Assembly (NCBI GenBank): GCA_009761415.1
Contig: QUOL01000002.1
Location: forward strand, 1,178,001 to 1,242,000
Reading direction: 5' to 3'
Source of the DNA: Sarcomyxa edulis
Lineage: Eukaryota; Basidiomycota; Agaricomycetes; Agaricales; Mycenaceae
Length of the DNA: 64,000 nt
In this document: one piece after another, positions 24,432-38,643 of the stretch
Numbering within the stretch: position 1 is the first letter of the stretch
How the letters are laid out: every line of letters begins with the position of its first letter
Made by a program: the position numbers and the translations under genes
Notes under the pieces: generated by a model
What the model was told of the DNA's origin: nothing
Databases searched by the model: none
The model's input: only the letters and a program-made list of their open reading frames with translations

Positions 24432-26672
24432 TCCGATAGAAGTTAAGCGAAAGTACTGGGCTAAATGAAGAAGACGAAGAAGAGAAGAATGTCGGGAGAA
24501 TGTGTTGTTGAGGGGTGAAATTGAGGATGGACAGTCGTGGTTGTAAGCAGGAGCGCCCTTTTTTGAAATTTATTACCGCAAGAGTGCCCTGTCCAGTGTG
24601 ACGTCATGGACCTTGGGCCTTGGTCACACTTAGTGACTCAGTCACACGCGTCATCCTAGCGCTAAATTTCAATTTAGAGACTAAGGCCTTGGACGGCATT
24701 GCAGGGAACATCTTCAAGACGAGTGCAGCATCGTCGACTAGCATTTACGGGGTGACTAGTACTGACTTCGTGTTCACGCACGGAGATATCTCTCATTTTG
24801 GTCCGAACTCGGTCCAGCAACGCGTCATTGCGCAGCCTGGGGGCTGTAGTAGGAAACTGAGCGCAGAACTACGAGGACCTAGACATGATAGATCGTGTCA
24901 CTGTGCTCAGCGATACAAATTAACCAGAAGTTCTGACCACCGACATCAGACCGTGACCGTGCCCAATTGGCAGAAGTATGAACCAGTCGCTTCGCAGCGT
25001 AGATCCCGATCGAGGCAAGAAGTTGGGAGGCATTTCGATTATAAACCGTTCGACATGCCTGAGAATGCTCACGAGGGCTTCCGAGTTCCCTCGATGCCAA
25101 CATTCCCTTTCGTGGCGCAGGCGTTCGAAAGCTAAAAACATATATGACATGAGAACATCGATGAGATTCGACAATTCACACTGGCATTCGAACGGCGTGA
25201 TCCGAAGACTCGCCAGACCTCTGGCGTGCGAAAGAGGGAAGCGTCAATCGAGGTGGGCTTTGAGAGCCTGGGGTGTATGAGGTATCGTCTGTTTTGGGGT
25301 GCAGATAGTAAGTGCTTTCACGTAACAACTTTCGTCGGCGGTGGTGGTTTGGCGATTTGAATGTGAGGGAATGCGAGGTTGGCCAAGGCGCTGAATATCC
25401 GCCACACTGGTGGCTCGCCGTTAAACTGGGAAACCGCGGCCATGGGTTGAGCCAGTGTAGGCTTTTCGGACTTTGGGCTATCTCTTTGGGACGTACGATA
25501 AGCCAGTAGTATCTCACCTGATAGGAGACGTGACAGTTGAGATGGATCACAGAGGTGATGCTCCCAGACGGACCGCCGATGGGATCATTACGAGACAGAC
25601 GAGATTGTACAAGGCGTTGGGAGCCAACAGGAAAAACGCGTTTTGTCGTCTCGAGTCTCCGATGTAGATGTCGGCCGCATTCCGCAGAACATTCGTCCCA
25701 TCCTGGGGATCGATGGAGATTTCATTTCCCAAGTCGATATCAGAAAAAAGTGTTGGACCACATATGTTAATGGATTGATGGATGTCATCAGGTAAGACGT
25801 CTACCACCAATGTAGTAAATCGTTGTTCACTTTGGACGCGCCGTTTCGTTTCGGCCGTATCCTATTCGGCGGAATGAAATTTTATGGTCGATTGAGAAAA
25901 CGTGTGATGATGGAGTGATGCGAGAGAGTGATAAGTGCTCCGATTCGGATCATACGAACGGTCAACGGTCTATAATGAGCGATGTGGATAGGATTTCTCA
26001 GAGTCGCGCTCATGATCGCGCCACATTGGGAACCAAATCGGCCGTACACGAAGCTGCAGCTGACCAGTCTCGATACAATGATGCTTTTCTAGAAAACTGG
26101 GATGAAGGTTAGATTTGGGCAAGCACGGACGAAAAAAGGCTATCAACTTGAACTCACTTGTGCTTGTGCTTGTTAGCGATCTCCCGCCAATCTCAGAGGC
26201 CTTTACGCAAGAACTTTACCCATCCAGAAATGTTCGTCTGGTACAACATCGCATCTGATGTTTCAGTAGCTAGATCCTGGGGTGAAGACATTGCGGGGTG
26301 ATAACATCGTAAACTGTGTGCCTGATTGGTGAGAACGATTGATCACCTGCAGAGCTGTAATGCGATGCGTCGCAAGACCCGTAGCCACTAGAATTATCCG
26401 CAAATCTTTGCAGTCATAGTAGGCTATGTATATCAGCTAGTTCGAGCGTTTAGCTTTTCCAAATGTTTACAGGGTCCGTCCGTCGGATTATCTGGGGCAT
26501 CTTTGAGAATACAAACTTGTAGAGGTGCAGGCGGTCCAGTGCTAGTCGTAGCAACGCCAGTACTGGCATGTAGGTAGGCCGTCGAGGATGGAGGAGAAGT
26601 TCATGAACTTCAAGTTGAAAGGCGCCGCTTACGTAAATCACTGTTTTCTATTTCTAACGTGCATCTTCGACG
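24432..26672. other. Intergenic region of about 2.2 kb with orphan open frames
   Basis: Holds the kinase promoter and a short sequence also found near 60731. Open frames at 24620-25135 (plus), 25176-25550 (minus) and 25547-25810 (minus, 87 codons with hydrophobic patches) match no family I know and do not splice together convincingly. A decayed or orphan gene is possible at 25550-25810. Confidence 0.4.
24844..24880 (+). repeat. Copy 1 of a 37-bp dispersed motif
   Basis: CTGTAGTAG..AA.CTGAGCGCAGAA.TACGAGGAC matches 60731-60767 at about 33 of 37 positions in the same orientation. It lies about 410 bases upstream of the RCK-type kinase start. Copy 2 is about 190 bases upstream of the enoyl-CoA hydratase start. 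It could be part of an old mobile element or a shared regulatory site. Confidence 0.6.
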
Positions 26673-28908
26673 ATGAGTGGACTCGCCGACGAACTCTTAG
26701 CCGACCTCGACGGGCTATCCGATGACGGAGAAGACTACAACGACAACCAAGACGGGCCCTCATCTACCCCTGTAGTTCCTACCACGAACAACCCCAAGCG
26801 CAAAGCGGACCCGAATGATTCTGACTTTGACATGTCTGACGGTGAGAACGACGGAGAAGAGGGAGAGGACGGTAAACAAGAAGTCGGAGGACTAGTTCTA
26901 GAGGGTGGTACAAAACCTGCAGACGAGTTGGATGCAGAGGACGTGCAGCAGATGGAATTGGGAGGTATTGAGGATGTAGGGAAGATTGCGAAGTTGGAGG
27001 GAAGTAAACGGATGGCTGATATACTGAAGGCGAGTATATCATGGTAGTACTCTACCTTGGAGAGTCTCCTGCTAACATACCCGTTAACGACCGCAGGAAA
27101 TCGAGAAATACCGAGCGAATCCCAGTCCAGCCGAAACAATGGCCCTTCCAGCTCACATGAACCCAGAATACAACCTCATCGTGCAGGCCAACAATTTATC
27201 TGTTGATGTGGACAACGAGATCTTAGTGGTGCACAAGGCAATTCACCATTAACTGGCATTCGAGATATACTTGACAGGTATTGACTTTCTTTTTCCTGTG
27301 TTTTTTCCACTCTAGTTCATCCGAGATCATTACGCCCCCAAGTTCCCCGAGCTCGAACAATTGGTCACTGACCCTGCCATGTTCATTCGATCCGTGCGCG
27401 TACTTGGAAACCATGAGGTCTGTACAATTTTGTAGGAAGTATGCCATAGAAACTAACTAAAGGCCCTTGTTTGCAACGGACAGGATCCTACAAAAGTAGA
27501 CCTTGCCGGCATACTCCCTGCTGCAGTGATCATGAGTGTACTCGTTACAGCCACAACTACGTCTGGCCAACAACTTACTGATGCCGAATGGGCGGCTGTC
27601 GAACGCGCCTGTGATCTGGCTGACCGCCTAGAAGAAGCTCGTAAAAAGGTACGCGTTTTGTGCAATAAGTTACTCATTCTCGAGTACTCCTTTCTAACTC
27701 ACCGCGCCACAGATATTCATGTACGTCAGCTCTAGAATGAATGTACTAGCACCCAACCTATCCGCTATCGTCGGTACCACAACAGCTGCGAAACTACTTG
27801 GTGTAGCCGGTGGACTTGGCGGTCTCGCCAAAATGCCGTCTTGTAACGTCCACGTCCGTCACTTCACGATTTCCTACCTCCTACCATGCATATACTGACT
27901 GACTTGCAACTCAATTCCTTCCAAATCATCATAACAGCTCCTCGGTGCACAGAAGAAAATCGCAGCAGGTTTCTCATCAGTAACACAACGCAGACACACA
28001 GGGTTCATATTCCAATCCGACCTGGTTTCCCAGACGCCCTCTGAATATCAGTTGAAAGTTCAACGAACGGTAGGTGCGAAATGTGTCCTTGCTGCGCGCA
28101 TGGATTTGGAGAGATCACGTCGAGATGGTGCGCACATTCCTCGTTGACCTTGGTCTACTTGACTTAAGTGATTTGACGATGGGTATCATTGTAGGGAATT
28201 ACGGAGAAAGCCTACGAGACAAGATCGAAAAACACATCGACAGACTCGCTGCACCACCACCCTCCAAAGTCATCAAAGCTCTACCTATACCCAATGATGG
28301 ACCTAAGAAACGGCGTGGAGGGAAACGGTTCGTTTCACTCAACCCTAAACTCTTGAAAACAAACCTGAGCCCACTTTGCTTGATCGTTATTAGCGCGCGT
28401 AAAGCCAAAGAAGCATATGCCCAAACCGAACTACGCAAACTGCAGAATCGGATGGTGTTCGGGGAGGCTGAAGAGGAGGTTGGCGCGTTTGATCAGACTA
28501 AAGGGTTGGGTATGATAGGGACGGGCAAGGTTAGAGCTGGCGCGGCTGAGGCGAAGACTCGAGGTCAGTCTATCATCTCCTATGCCTGTCTTAGGCCTCT
28601 CATTGAATTTGGAACCCCCGTACCTTTCTTCACAGCCAAAATGTCAAAAGCCAATAAACTGCGAACGGCTGCTCTGACGAGACAAGCCGGAGGTACGCAG
28701 ACTTCGGGAACAGCGACGTCATTGAGTGTTACGCCTGCGCAAGGTATGACCTGACTACGATGTTTTCGTGGATGCCCGCTTACTCACGACGTTCTTTCTA
28801 GGATTCGAATTGACGAATCGCGCTGCTGCTGATCAGAGGGCGAAGGAGGCGAATGAACGTTGGTTCGCTGCTGGTAGTTTCTCTTTCGTTGGTCGAAAGG
28901 GAGCTTGA
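26673..28908 (+). CDS. PRP31: Pre-mRNA splicing factor Prp31 (U4/U6 snRNP)
   Basis: Nuclear U4/U6.U5 tri-snRNP protein that binds the 15.5K/U4 RNA complex through its Nop domain. The acidic N-terminus ([21 protein letters not shown]) leads into [14 protein letters not shown], then [33 protein letters not shown] and DADRL-type helices. The Nop core follows with [40 protein letters not shown] and [14 protein letters not shown], then FIFQSDLV. The C-terminal part has [26 protein letters not shown] and the end [16 protein letters not shown]. These are the expected Prp31 landmarks in order. At least eight short introns interrupt it, including one just after the RRGGKR motif. Start at the first ATG of the acidic leader. 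Convergent with ISU1. Confidence 0.93.
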
Positions 28909-29254
28909 TGCGGTGTGGAGTTGGTTTCGTCCTGTTAACGTTGCTTTCGATACTGTACACTAATATGACTATGAGCTAGTGCTCTATGCATTGTAACGCT
29001 TGCAAGGGTCGGAACGGTGCGCAGTCAGTGATACACATCTGAACAACGTGAAGGACCGTGTTCGCCTTCCGATTCGCTCCAATGATGATGGTCAAGAAAT
29101 GAATCCATAGCGCATGAGGGGCATAATAATACAAAGTGATACATGGGTGGTACGATACTGACTGGAAAGTGAGAAAATGGTTTCGTATAGGTGTGGATAG
29201 GATCATGATAATGTACGAAGAAAGCAGAGAAGATAAGACGACAGCCAAGAAAGT
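28909..29254. other. Spacer between convergent PRP31 and ISU1
   Basis: About 345 bases, apparently two 3' UTRs back to back. No open frame with homology and no repeat recognised. Confidence 0.4.
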
Positions 29255-30010
29255 TTACGTAGTGCCAGGATGAGCGGTCGCTACCGTCTCCCCTGTTGAG
29301 GCATTCTGGGTGACATCGATGAAACCCTTCTGCTTGGGAGTGGACATCTTGCTGCGCTTGGACCTGTAGTCACGGATCGCGGATCGAATAGCATCCTCTG
29401 CGAGCACTACAAACGGGTCGGCGTTAGAAGGAGAGCACATCAATGAAGAATGAGATAATGCGACAACGTACTGGAACAATGTAGCTTGACCGGTGGTAAG
29501 CAAAGCTCCTTTGCAATCTCAGTATTCTTGATTTTCCCAGCCTCCTCCAACGACAACCCCATAACGCGTTCGGTCATATACGAGCTGGACGCAATGGCAC
29601 TACCACAACCGAATGTCTTGAACTTGACATCCGAGATGATACCGTCTTCGTTGACACGGATTTGTAGTTTCATGACATCGCCACACCTGAAAAACAAAGA
29701 AAAAACCTTCAGCATGGACGCACGACAAGCACAAGCTTGATGAATGACATACGCTGGTGCACCCACGAGACCTGTACCAACATCCGCATCGCCTTTAGGC
29801 AAAGAACCGACCTATGGGCGGTAAAAAGTTATCAGATAACTGAGGGGGGTCCAGACCCTGGCGAAAAAAAGAACGGACGTTTCTAGGCTTTTCATAATGT
29901 GATATCACTTTCTCGTGGTACCCGCGTACTTGAACAGGTCGCAAGGCCACTCTGCTGATACTTGGACGAGTAGCGTTGAGGATAGTTTTTGAGGCGATAG
30001 AGCGAAACAT
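29255..30010 (-). CDS. ISU1: Mitochondrial iron-sulfur cluster assembly scaffold Isu1/IscU
   Basis: Matrix scaffold on which the cysteine desulfurase complex builds the 2Fe-2S cluster. Residues 1-30 (MFRSIASKTILN..) form an Arg/Ser-rich presequence ending at RGYHEKVISHYEKPRNV. The next exons give GSLPKGDADVGTGLVGAPACGDVMKLQ, then FKTFGCGSAIASSSYMTE and LPPVKLHCSMLAEDAIRSAI. The three cluster cysteines (GAPAC, FGCGSA, LHCS) and the LPPVK motif read by the Ssq1-type Hsp70 are all present. The C-terminus extends about 25 residues beyond yeast Isu1 (..VATAHPGTT). Start chosen at 30010 because the upstream in-frame codons lack a presequence character. Confidence 0.94.
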
Positions 30011-30456
30011 AGTGGGAAGGGGGGAAGAGTGTGAAGAAACGGAATTCAGCGAGGGGTTATGACGGCCGGTCTTTGTCACTTGGCGGAGATTGAACTCGGG
30101 TTGCACGTGCATCGGCTGTGGCTCCGAGTTTCGGCATCACAATTCCAGCCACCAAGTTCGTTCAAAAATCGGGGGATGTTAGAGAATGAGCAGCGACTGA
30201 CGAGCTTCTCTCACAAAAATATTGTGACACGTAGCAAAACACACACATTACAACGAAAGAAAAGCGTAGACATACCTTATAAAAAGGGTTGCACGCGGCA
30301 AGAATTGAACCACAACCCTCACCTATCATCTATGGGAGACCAGCCAGACGTATTCACAGAACGCGGGTCAATCCGATAGACTACAAGAGCAACTGGCGAA
30401 CGGTCCAGAGTATCCCATAGATCCTGTGAGCCAAAGCGATCGTAGATATAGCAGCA

Positions 30457-30590
30457 AGCTCCATGTCCTCCTCATCTTCTCCATCATCATCATCCTCCTC
30501 TTCACTCTCAGATTCCGTTTCAGATCCCTCGATCTCCTCCACCTCTTCATCGTATAATTTCACGCCTGGTGGGGATTTATTCAAAGCCAT
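30457..30590 (-). pseudogene. Truncated duplicate of the TAF9 acidic region
   Basis: Matches 31253-31390 closely in the same orientation: PPGVKLYDEEVEEIE.SETESESE is shared, then an acidic run and DMELAAI against DMEPAAI. It has no histone fold and no upstream exon, and the frame after the acidic run diverges. A DNA-level copy of one inner piece of TAF9, most likely non-functional. Confidence 0.8.
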
Positions 30591-30599
30591 CCTTACTCA

Positions 30600-30838
30600 T
30601 CATTTTCGTTCGTTCAGCATGGAGCATCTTCTTCATGCTCTTCCTCACTCTCCTCAGGCTCGTCATCTTCCTGGCAATCGTGGCGCAGAAATACGCGTCG
30701 TCTGGGAGTGTCAACCCATTCATATGAATGCATGCACACTCGGTTCGGTCAGGATTCCTTATACAGAATTATGCATCTTCATGTAGAATATATATCGTAC
30801 ATCTATCCCGTAATAAATTAACTGGCTTAAGCTTACGA
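30600..30838 (+). pseudogene. Inverted duplicate of the SEC12 last exon and 3' UTR
   Basis: Reads WSIFFMLFLTLLRLVIFLAI.. then VNPFI and a stop, against WSIFFILFITLLVIFLAI..LNPFV in SEC12 (about 33622-33870 on the minus strand). The similarity includes the intron end before the exon (TTCGTTCGTTCAG) and the 3' UTR sequence ATCGTACATCTATCCCGTAA, so the copy arose from DNA, not mRNA. It abuts the 3' end of TAF9 and lacks the WD40 part. Confidence 0.8.
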
Positions 30839-30859
30839 CCTAACCTGACAACCTCAAAA

Positions 30860-31882
30860 TCAGTCATAATCATCCTCCTCAACCAACTTCCTCTTTATCC
30901 CAATCCCATTCGTACTCGGCCCCCCGAATCACCGTGGTGACCCAAAGCAGTCTGTACCTCTTCCATAGCATCACTCTCCTCATCGTCATCACCACCAGCA
31001 AACAACCCATCCTCTTCCTCGTTCTCGTTCTCGCTACCTTCCATGTCCATATCCACGTTGCTGGTATTATTCGCACCTACACCTGCAGTGCCGGGCGTTC
31101 CGATCATATCCATATCGGATGGGGTTTGGATGGCGCTTATTGGGAACGGAGCGTCTTGGGATTGGGATTGGGATTCTTGCTCTTGCAGTGCCAGTGCATT
31201 GTCTTGAGAGAAAGTCGACATGGGGTGGGAGTGGGAGTGGGAGTGGGGTATAGCAGCAGGCTCCATGTCCTCCTCCTCCTCCTCCTCATCTTCTTCTTCC
31301 TCATCTTCACTCTCCGATTCAGTTTCTGATTCCTCGATCTCCTCGACCTCTTCGTCGTACAATTTCACGCCTGGTGGGGGTTTATTCGGGACGAGGTCAA
31401 AGTCCACCGCAGTCAGACATTCGGAGGAGGGTGGGAGGCGGACGCCGAAGACTTCTGGGACGGCGGGGAGTGGTGCTGCGTTGACCTGTGTGGCTAGCGA
31501 GAGGATGTACTAGCACAAAAACCATCATTATCAGCCTTCATTCATTCATCCATCCATCCATCCATTCATTCAATGAATGAATGACATTGCCATCAAAGAA
31601 ATCCAACCATACCTCTTTCGGCACCCTCCCCCCAAACTCCCAACCCACACGCGCCTGTACACCCAAAACCACATCCTCCATATCCAACTTCCCCGACCTC
31701 CCCGCATGTTCCGCGTAAACCGACGCGTCCGAAAGAACCTGCGTGGTGTACCGATGAGAAAACTCGAGAAGTTGGTGGAGGACGCCTGGTTGGGAGTCGT
31801 GGATGTAGGAATAGGAGGAGAGGATTAGGGAGATGGATTTTGCGGTTGGGGGGAGGGTGTCTGCTAGGGTTGAGCGGGACAT
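30860..31882 (-). CDS. TAF9: TFIID/SAGA subunit TAF9
   Basis: Histone-fold protein that pairs with TAF6 in TFIID and SAGA. Exon 1 encodes the fold: SRSTLADTLPPTAKSISLIL, GVLHQLLEFSHRYTTQVLSD, ASVYAEHAGRSGKLDMEDVV and LGVQARVGWEFGGRVPKE. After an intron holding a microsatellite hairpin comes YILSLATQVNAAPLPAVPEV, FGVRLPPSSECLTAVDFDLV and an acidic region (KLYDEEVEEIE...). A last 65-nt intron (GTACAG..AAAG) joins DAMEE to RKLVEEDDYD, the usual TAF9 end. The stop is at 30860-30862. Reading through that intron would give a different tail ending RVRMGLG. The N-terminus fits family length. Pieces of this gene are duplicated just downstream. Confidence 0.9.
31527..31590. repeat. Tetranucleotide microsatellite with hairpin inside a TAF9 intron
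   Basis: CATC and CATT units run into the inverse GAAT units; CATTCATTC and GAATGAATG can pair around a 3-nt loop. It lies wholly within the intron between the histone-fold exon and the second exon of TAF9. Confidence 0.75.
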
Positions 31883-33621
31883 GGGGTATGCGTGTGCGTG
31901 TTGGGTGGTGGTGGAGTTGAGTTGGAGGAGGCTTGGAGCAGGAGCGGTGGCTGGATGTGTTGCGCATGTTTGCCATCACCCTCTAAGCCTCTCTCACAGT
32001 TCACCGTGACTTGTCCTCGTTCCACTCGACCTCCGTTACAGCAAATCTCAGAACGATAGACGTGCAAAAGGTAATCTCATTGGCTAGTTGTGCCAAGGCA
32101 CCATAGGACTTGGGACGGCAAGCTTCGGTTAACAGGAAATATTATGTACGATCACACTCTCGCTCATCGCTCATCTTCACTCATCTAACACACACACACA
32201 CGCTCTCTCTGTAGATCTCTCTCTTGAGTCTTGCAGCATCAATTATAGCAATCTTAACTGTTTATTTCCACACACTCTCTGTGAACGTGAACTCTCCGAC
32301 GTCCGTAACCCAGAACAAAAGTATATATCGCTCGCTATGTTGCAAGTGAGTAACTTAACTAGATAGGTTCTCCTAGCGCTAACTCACGGTGTTTTTAGAA
32401 CCGATAACTTTTATAACAACCTCACAGATCTCCTCGACTCGCTCCAGCGTCACCAGGTTCGCGTTCACGCGATGCGGCGGATATATCGACATGATTCCAC
32501 TCTGGCGACGCGTCAACACCTGGAACTATCTCTCGGACCTCGCTTTGCTGACCATGTACATGTAATGACCAGAACAAAGTCGGAACTCGAGACACGTGAG
32601 ATCTGGAGTAGCTGTTGACCCAGCAACGAATCATTTACTGGACTCTCCGCATTTCTTCGGACTCTCGCTTGAACGTGTTTCGCGCCACAACAAACTTTGA
32701 ACCACCCGAGCATCTTCGAGGACCTACGGTAGGTCAACTTCCCCGATTATCACACTAATCACTACATGTCTTCTAGGCAAATATGTTGAAGCACTCGGTT
32801 GGTAAGCTCAACGGCTTCGTAGGGCACGCCAATGAGCTGCTTAGATAGACCGGGAATCTGATCACAGGGTACAGACACGGGAACGTGCACGCGCGCAAGA
32901 GCATTTCGTTGAGACTCTCTGGCTTACATCGAGGTATCTGACCTACATCTCTGACAGGTACCTCGCATACGGGATCTCGCTGCGTAGACTTCAATCATGA
33001 GCACCAGCCTCTTACCCCAAATACCCAACCGCACCGCACCGCTGAGAAATCAAGAAAGCCTTGACCGGGATATCGAATGACCACTTCATAGACCCGACAG
33101 ACAGACGGATTCATGTGCGTATGTGAGTCTATGTCAATTCTAATAGCCCACGGGAAGACTCGACGCACGGGACAGAAGATGCTGCCGATTTGTCGGGGAC
33201 AAGTACTACCGGCGCATTCGGAAAGTGACCATAGACAACAACTCCGTCTTCCACTTTTGACGTGTCCCCTGCCTGGTACCAAATTGGAAGATATGGACCG
33301 GACCGGGGTATTGAAGTTGGAGAGAACCTATTTTATATCAGCACAAATATCCGCACGAGTGATAACAGTGCTCTTGCCTTCACGGGCGAGGATCGTTGGT
33401 CACGGTATCGCGCTTTCGAATCAAGTTCAGGGGATCTCGGACATTCATTGGGGCACGGGCTGGGCGGACGCTAATATTACTTTGTCTACGATCCTCACAA
33501 TGTGCTATACGTATCATCGCATGCTCCGCCGGGATGACGAGCTGCATAAGTATAAAATATAACCCTTCTTTTCTCGCAATCCTGCTTGCCGTGACGTATA
33601 CGTAGTCGCGGGTAACTGCTG
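31883..33621. other. Intergenic region upstream of TAF9, downstream of SEC12
   Basis: About 1.7 kb between the TAF9 start and the SEC12 3' UTR. It has a CA/CT microsatellite near 32190-32225. An open frame of 149 codons at 33113-33562 (plus) and others show no domain. No gene can be supported. Confidence 0.45.
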
Positions 33622-33738
33622 GTAATTTATTACGGGATAGATGTACGATATATAATGATATTCTACGTGGAGATGCACAAATCTCATATAAAGAAAGAAC
33701 CCTGACCTGACCTGACCGAACCGAATGTGCATCCATAT

Positions 33739-35769
33739 TCATACGAACGGGTTGAGACTGACACCCCCAGAAACCACGTATCCCTGCACCACAATCGCCA
33801 AGAATATGACGAGGAGAGTGATGAACAGGATGAAGAAGATGCTCCATGCTGGATGAACGAAACGAACGAACGAATGCAATGAGTGAGTGAGGATGAGGAT
33901 GAGAATCAGAATCTTTCTTTCAAGACAGCACCAAGACTTGCACTCACACGAACCTGACCCCCCAAAACTCTGCGGCACACCAACGACGCGGATCGAGTTA
34001 TCCGGGCTGCCTGACACGAGGAGTGTCGAGGAGGGGTTGAATTTGAGTGTGGTGGTTGGGAATTCGTGGGCTTTGAGGATTGTTATGAGGGGCTGGATGG
34101 GGTGGGGGAGGGGGAGGTGAGTTTGGGATGGGTGGGATGGGTTATGAGGAGAGGGAGGGAAGGGAGGGAGGGAAGGGAAGGGGAGGGGAGGGAAGGGGAA
34201 GGAAGGAAAGGAAGGAAAAGCGAACGTACACTCAAAGTCACCGCATCCAACATCCCAATCGTATAATCCGACGATCCATACCCCAATAACTTCCCGTCTG
34301 AACTACAACCCCCCACCGCCAAAAAAAACATCATCATCAGTATTCAGATCTTTCCCTTCTACCCACCCATCACACTCAAAACCAAACAAAGCAATCAAAC
34401 ACACACCTAACATCAAAACAAGTAACCCCCTTCTCCCCAACCTTCCTCACCCTACTCACACTCCACGTCTCCGTGTCCCATTTACACACGTATCCTTGTC
34501 TTGGGGCGGATCTGGTCTTGCGGGAACGCGAGGGGATGGTGTTGATGGCTGTGTAGAGGATGTGGGAGTCTGTGGGGTGGTATCTGTTTTAAGTATAAAG
34601 AAATTTTTGAGTGTAAGTGTGAGTGGGCTGGGGCTTTAGGGGTGGATGAATGGTGATGGTGATGTTGGGGGAGGGGGGGAGGGACTGACCTAGCAGCGCG
34701 GAAAGCGCTCCCGCCTGGCCCGCCTACCGCGTCGGGGAGGTCGACGGTTTTGAGTAATTCGAGGTTTGTAAAAGTGTGTTCCTTCTGCTTCCCTTTCTTT
34801 TTGTTCTTGGTCACGGTAGGCGACGGTGGTTGAGAAGGCGTGTCTGTGGTTTTGGGAAGCGCGTAGACTAGGAGGTTGACGGTGGTTGCTATTACCAGCT
34901 GAATATGGATATGGATGTCATGTGTCAGGTAGGCGCATGGATGGAGGGGGTATACGTAGAGATGGGACGTACGGTTGTATGAGAGAACGTCGCGTCGTAT
35001 ATCTCGCCTCGGTCGACATGTACGGATTGGGCGACGGGGGTCAGAGAGGGATATGAGAGTAAGGAGAGCTAGATGACGGATTAGAAGGAATAAAACAAGG
35101 TTCGAAGAGATGACAGCGCACATCGGTTCTGCCAGCGACGGCCAGTAGCGTAGCGTCAGAAGACAATGTTGTCACTTTCTGCAATATGATCAGAATAGTG
35201 TAGATCCACCAACATTCGTGTTTCTCACCTGATAGTCTTCAACATCGCCAGAAGTCAAAGTACCCTTCTGAGCGACGAGGGACAGTCTGCGGGGGATGTC
35301 AGAATGTCAAGGTTACAAGGTCGTAGGTGACGCGTACTTCTTGTCTTTGACACCGTATACGCGACAATTCTCGTTCAGCCCTTTCTCCAACTGTTCTACC
35401 GAGCTGTTTATGCCACATATAAAAGTTCCAGTCTAGGCGTGAGGGATGTTAAGGACCATATGAATTCGGGGGACGGTAGAACGGCTGACCAGTGTGTCTG
35501 CGGCCATACTCGTTGGCGCGTCTTCTACTTCCACTTCGTCCAGCAAGTCAAGGCTTCTGTCGTTCCCAACATTGTAGAGTCTCTGAGTACGGCGTGTCGG
35601 TGAGTACCTCGAACTACGACCGTACGAGTGTGAGGCTTACCAGTTTGTTTTTGATGCCGCTCCTAGACGACCCACCTCCTCCACCGAGAATCAACTCATT
35701 TGCAGAGACAAAGACAGAGGAATAGACTGGGAACGCTGGAAGAGAGTGAGGGGTATGCTTGGCTCGCAT
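33739..35769 (-). CDS. SEC12: Sec12-like guanine nucleotide exchange factor for Sar1
   Basis: ER membrane WD40 protein that loads GTP on Sar1 and so starts COPII coat assembly. The start at 35769 (MRAKHTPHSLPAFPVYSSVF) leads into ANELILGGGGGSSRSGIKNK, the Gly-rich first blade and K-loop region typical of Sec12. Later exons give RLYNVGNDRSLDLLDEVEVE, TGTFICGINSSVEQLEKG, KVTTLSSDATLLAVAGTD, LVIATTVNLLVYALPK, FRAARYHPTDSHILYTAINT, KLLGYGSSDYTIGMLDAVTL and TLLVSGSPDNSIRVVGVPQS. A final exon encodes the single membrane anchor WSIFFILFITLLVIFLAI and a short lumenal tail. Type II topology fits Sec12. An upstream in-frame ATG (35982) would add a hydrophilic stretch not seen in the family. Divergent from the NIPA-like gene. 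Confidence 0.85.
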
Positions 35770-35998
35770 GCTGGGGGTAATAATATAGAGTTTTGGGATA
35801 TTGGTATAGAGGGTTTGTGGACGAGAGTTGTGAGGCGAGCCAGTAGTTGAGCCGGGAGTTGAGCCGGTGCTTGAGTTGAGCCGGTGGTCAAACCGGGCTG
35901 TATTAGCTTTGTCCATCCTGCCGCTATCACTGGGCCGAGTCCTCTCTCCCTCGTCTGCGCTGGCTTCCCAACTCCACCCCAAATCCTAGCTAGTAGGG
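35770..35998. promoter_or_regulatory. Shared divergent promoter, SEC12 / NIPA-like, with short direct repeats
   Basis: About 230 bases lie between the two start codons. It holds at least four imperfect copies of GTTGAGCCGG(T/G) at about 35845-35893. The repeats could be coincidental low complexity or factor sites. Confidence 0.5.

Positions 35999-38643
<2,645 letters not shown>

Noticed and set aside
24620..25135. 171-codon open frame upstream of the RCK-type kinase
   Set aside because: No family, mixed composition and no splice support; it includes the dispersed motif copy. Treated as chance.
30271..30345. tRNA-like B box GGTTCAATTC followed by a T run on the minus strand near 30285-30315
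   Set aside because: The bases that should form the T stem (TGTGG against CTTGC) do not pair, and no matching acceptor 5' strand or anticodon arm was found. At most a decayed tRNA or SINE remnant.
33113..33562. 149-codon open frame in the TAF9-SEC12 interval
   Set aside because: Starts with a Cys-rich nonsense stretch, has no domain and no neighbouring exon that extends it.
34131..34220. GGGAGGGAAGGG purine run as a possible regulatory site
   Set aside because: Lies in a SEC12 intron on the opposite strand, where it forms a pyrimidine-rich tract before the acceptor. Ordinary low complexity.
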